From Epiperipatus broadwayi (lineage: Eukaryota > Onychophora > Udeonychophora > Euonychophora > Peripatidae), in contig JAQFVV010000457.1 of NCBI GenBank assembly GCA_028023455.1, positions 312,001 through 376,000 on the forward strand: a DNA stretch of 64,000 nt. Direction: 5' to 3'. Under the pieces are notes generated by a model that ran no database searches, had not been told where the DNA came from, and saw only the letters and a list, made by a program, of their open reading frames with translations. The position numbers and the translations under genes were made by a program. Shown here piece by piece: positions 63,201 to 64,000 of this stretch; positions within the stretch are counted from its first letter, which is position 1; every line of letters starts with the position of its first letter.

Positions 63201-64000
63201 TATAACCAATACACATGATCACATATATATATATACACATAAAAACAAAGAGCTGTTCTGGATCATGTAAACCCTCACACACTTATTTACAATAAAATGC
63301 AATCTTGCACTAATATTAGGAGATTAAACTTTATAAGGAATAATCCATATTGTAGAATGAAAGTTTTTTTTTTTCTTCTAATCTCTGCTGAAGGGTTAAA
63401 AAACATTTTTAACAAATTATATTCACACTAAAAGAAGTACTTATTAATTATAATAAATTCTTAAGATAACTGCTATTTGATTTTTAAGTACAGTCTTCAA
63501 AATTTTAAAGAACAAAAAATAAAATAGTACAAATATATACATTTTATAATTTGTTGTCTTTAACTAAATCATTAAGATGAAGTTTGGTTTCCATTCAAAA
63601 CAGTATCACAACTTTTCATCTAAATAACCAGGACATATCTTATAATCTGAATACCCAATATAACATTTTGCAATAATAGATTAAATCATAATCCTGTCTA
63701 AGGCTGTTTAGAAATAATCTTGGACTATAACCTAAATTATTCTCATGATATCAAAAAGAATTTCTAGGAATAATCTCATTGTAAAACTAGCTGAACTTGG
63801 ATGCAAGAACTTTATAGATAACTTCTTTAGGACTAGCATATTCTACTGGTAAATACTACGACTCTGTAGAGAGAAAAAGCTCATGCACTAAATTTCTAGA
63901 TACTAAATTAAATATTATAATAAAAAATATTATTGGCATACTCAAGTCTAGTTTTTTGTAGTAGTTTTCTATATTTTCATATAATCCTTCAACAGATATC
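60286..64000. other. AT-rich, probable intron of the minus-strand gene
   Basis: Searched for minus-strand exons that end one base into a codon; none found. Frames at 60864, 61522, 61971 and 62411 look random. TA microsatellite at 63089-63105 and 63222-63236. Confidence 0.35.

Noticed and set aside
1-64000. Bacterial features, CRISPR arrays, operons or riboswitches
   Set aside because: None seen; splice sites, introns and eukaryotic retroelements show this is animal nuclear DNA.

Overview
The window looks like a stretch of a large, AT-rich animal genome. It has spliced genes with multi-kilobase introns, AG/GT splice sites, almost no long ORFs, and many decayed retroelements, tRNA-derived SINEs and foldback elements. 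A mollusc, perhaps a cephalopod such as octopus, would fit this mix of repeats, but that is inference and no single gene here proves it. No bacterial, CRISPR or operon features are present.

Three host genes are supported. (1) Plus strand, 2709-14284: the last three coding exons of an SLC35A4-like nucleotide-sugar transporter. The phases join cleanly and the 5' part lies off the left edge. (2) Plus strand, 39806-41067: a 418-residue protein in one coding exon, with a divergent TIR-like N-terminal domain and a Cys-rich C-terminus, followed by a close AATAAA. (3) Minus strand, 60285-55308: the last two coding exons of a conserved-looking helical protein that I cannot name. Its 5' part is probably off the right edge.

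The rest is mostly mobile DNA. 1-16 kb (transporter introns and 3' flank): two copies of an unnamed 0.6-0.7 kb repeat, a four-copy foldback family, a dead mariner and tRNA-SINEs. 16-29 kb: decayed non-LTR retrotransposons on the minus strand (an RTE type and a second family in two copies), one of them split by a 0.2 kb foldback element with target duplication, followed by an inverted pair of GIY-YIG fragments. 29-34 kb: an LTR retrotransposon with about 1.43 kb LTRs, a tRNA-Lys-type primer site, a gag remnant and a SINE inside it. 34.3-36.6 kb: a segmental tandem duplication whose first copy was split by a Penelope-like GIY-YIG element with a 12-bp target duplication. 36.8 and 56.7 kb: two hAT-type nonautonomous elements with perfect 8-bp target duplications. 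42.5-43.2 kb: a modular palindrome. 51-53.6 kb: a minus-strand L1/Tx1-like LINE with YMDD.

The host genes do not form an obvious functional cluster. The interest lies in the nested insertions, some with empty sites preserved in paralogous copies, and in several long inverted repeats that would form double-stranded RNA if transcribed. Repeat boundaries are by eye and are approximate unless a target duplication fixes them.
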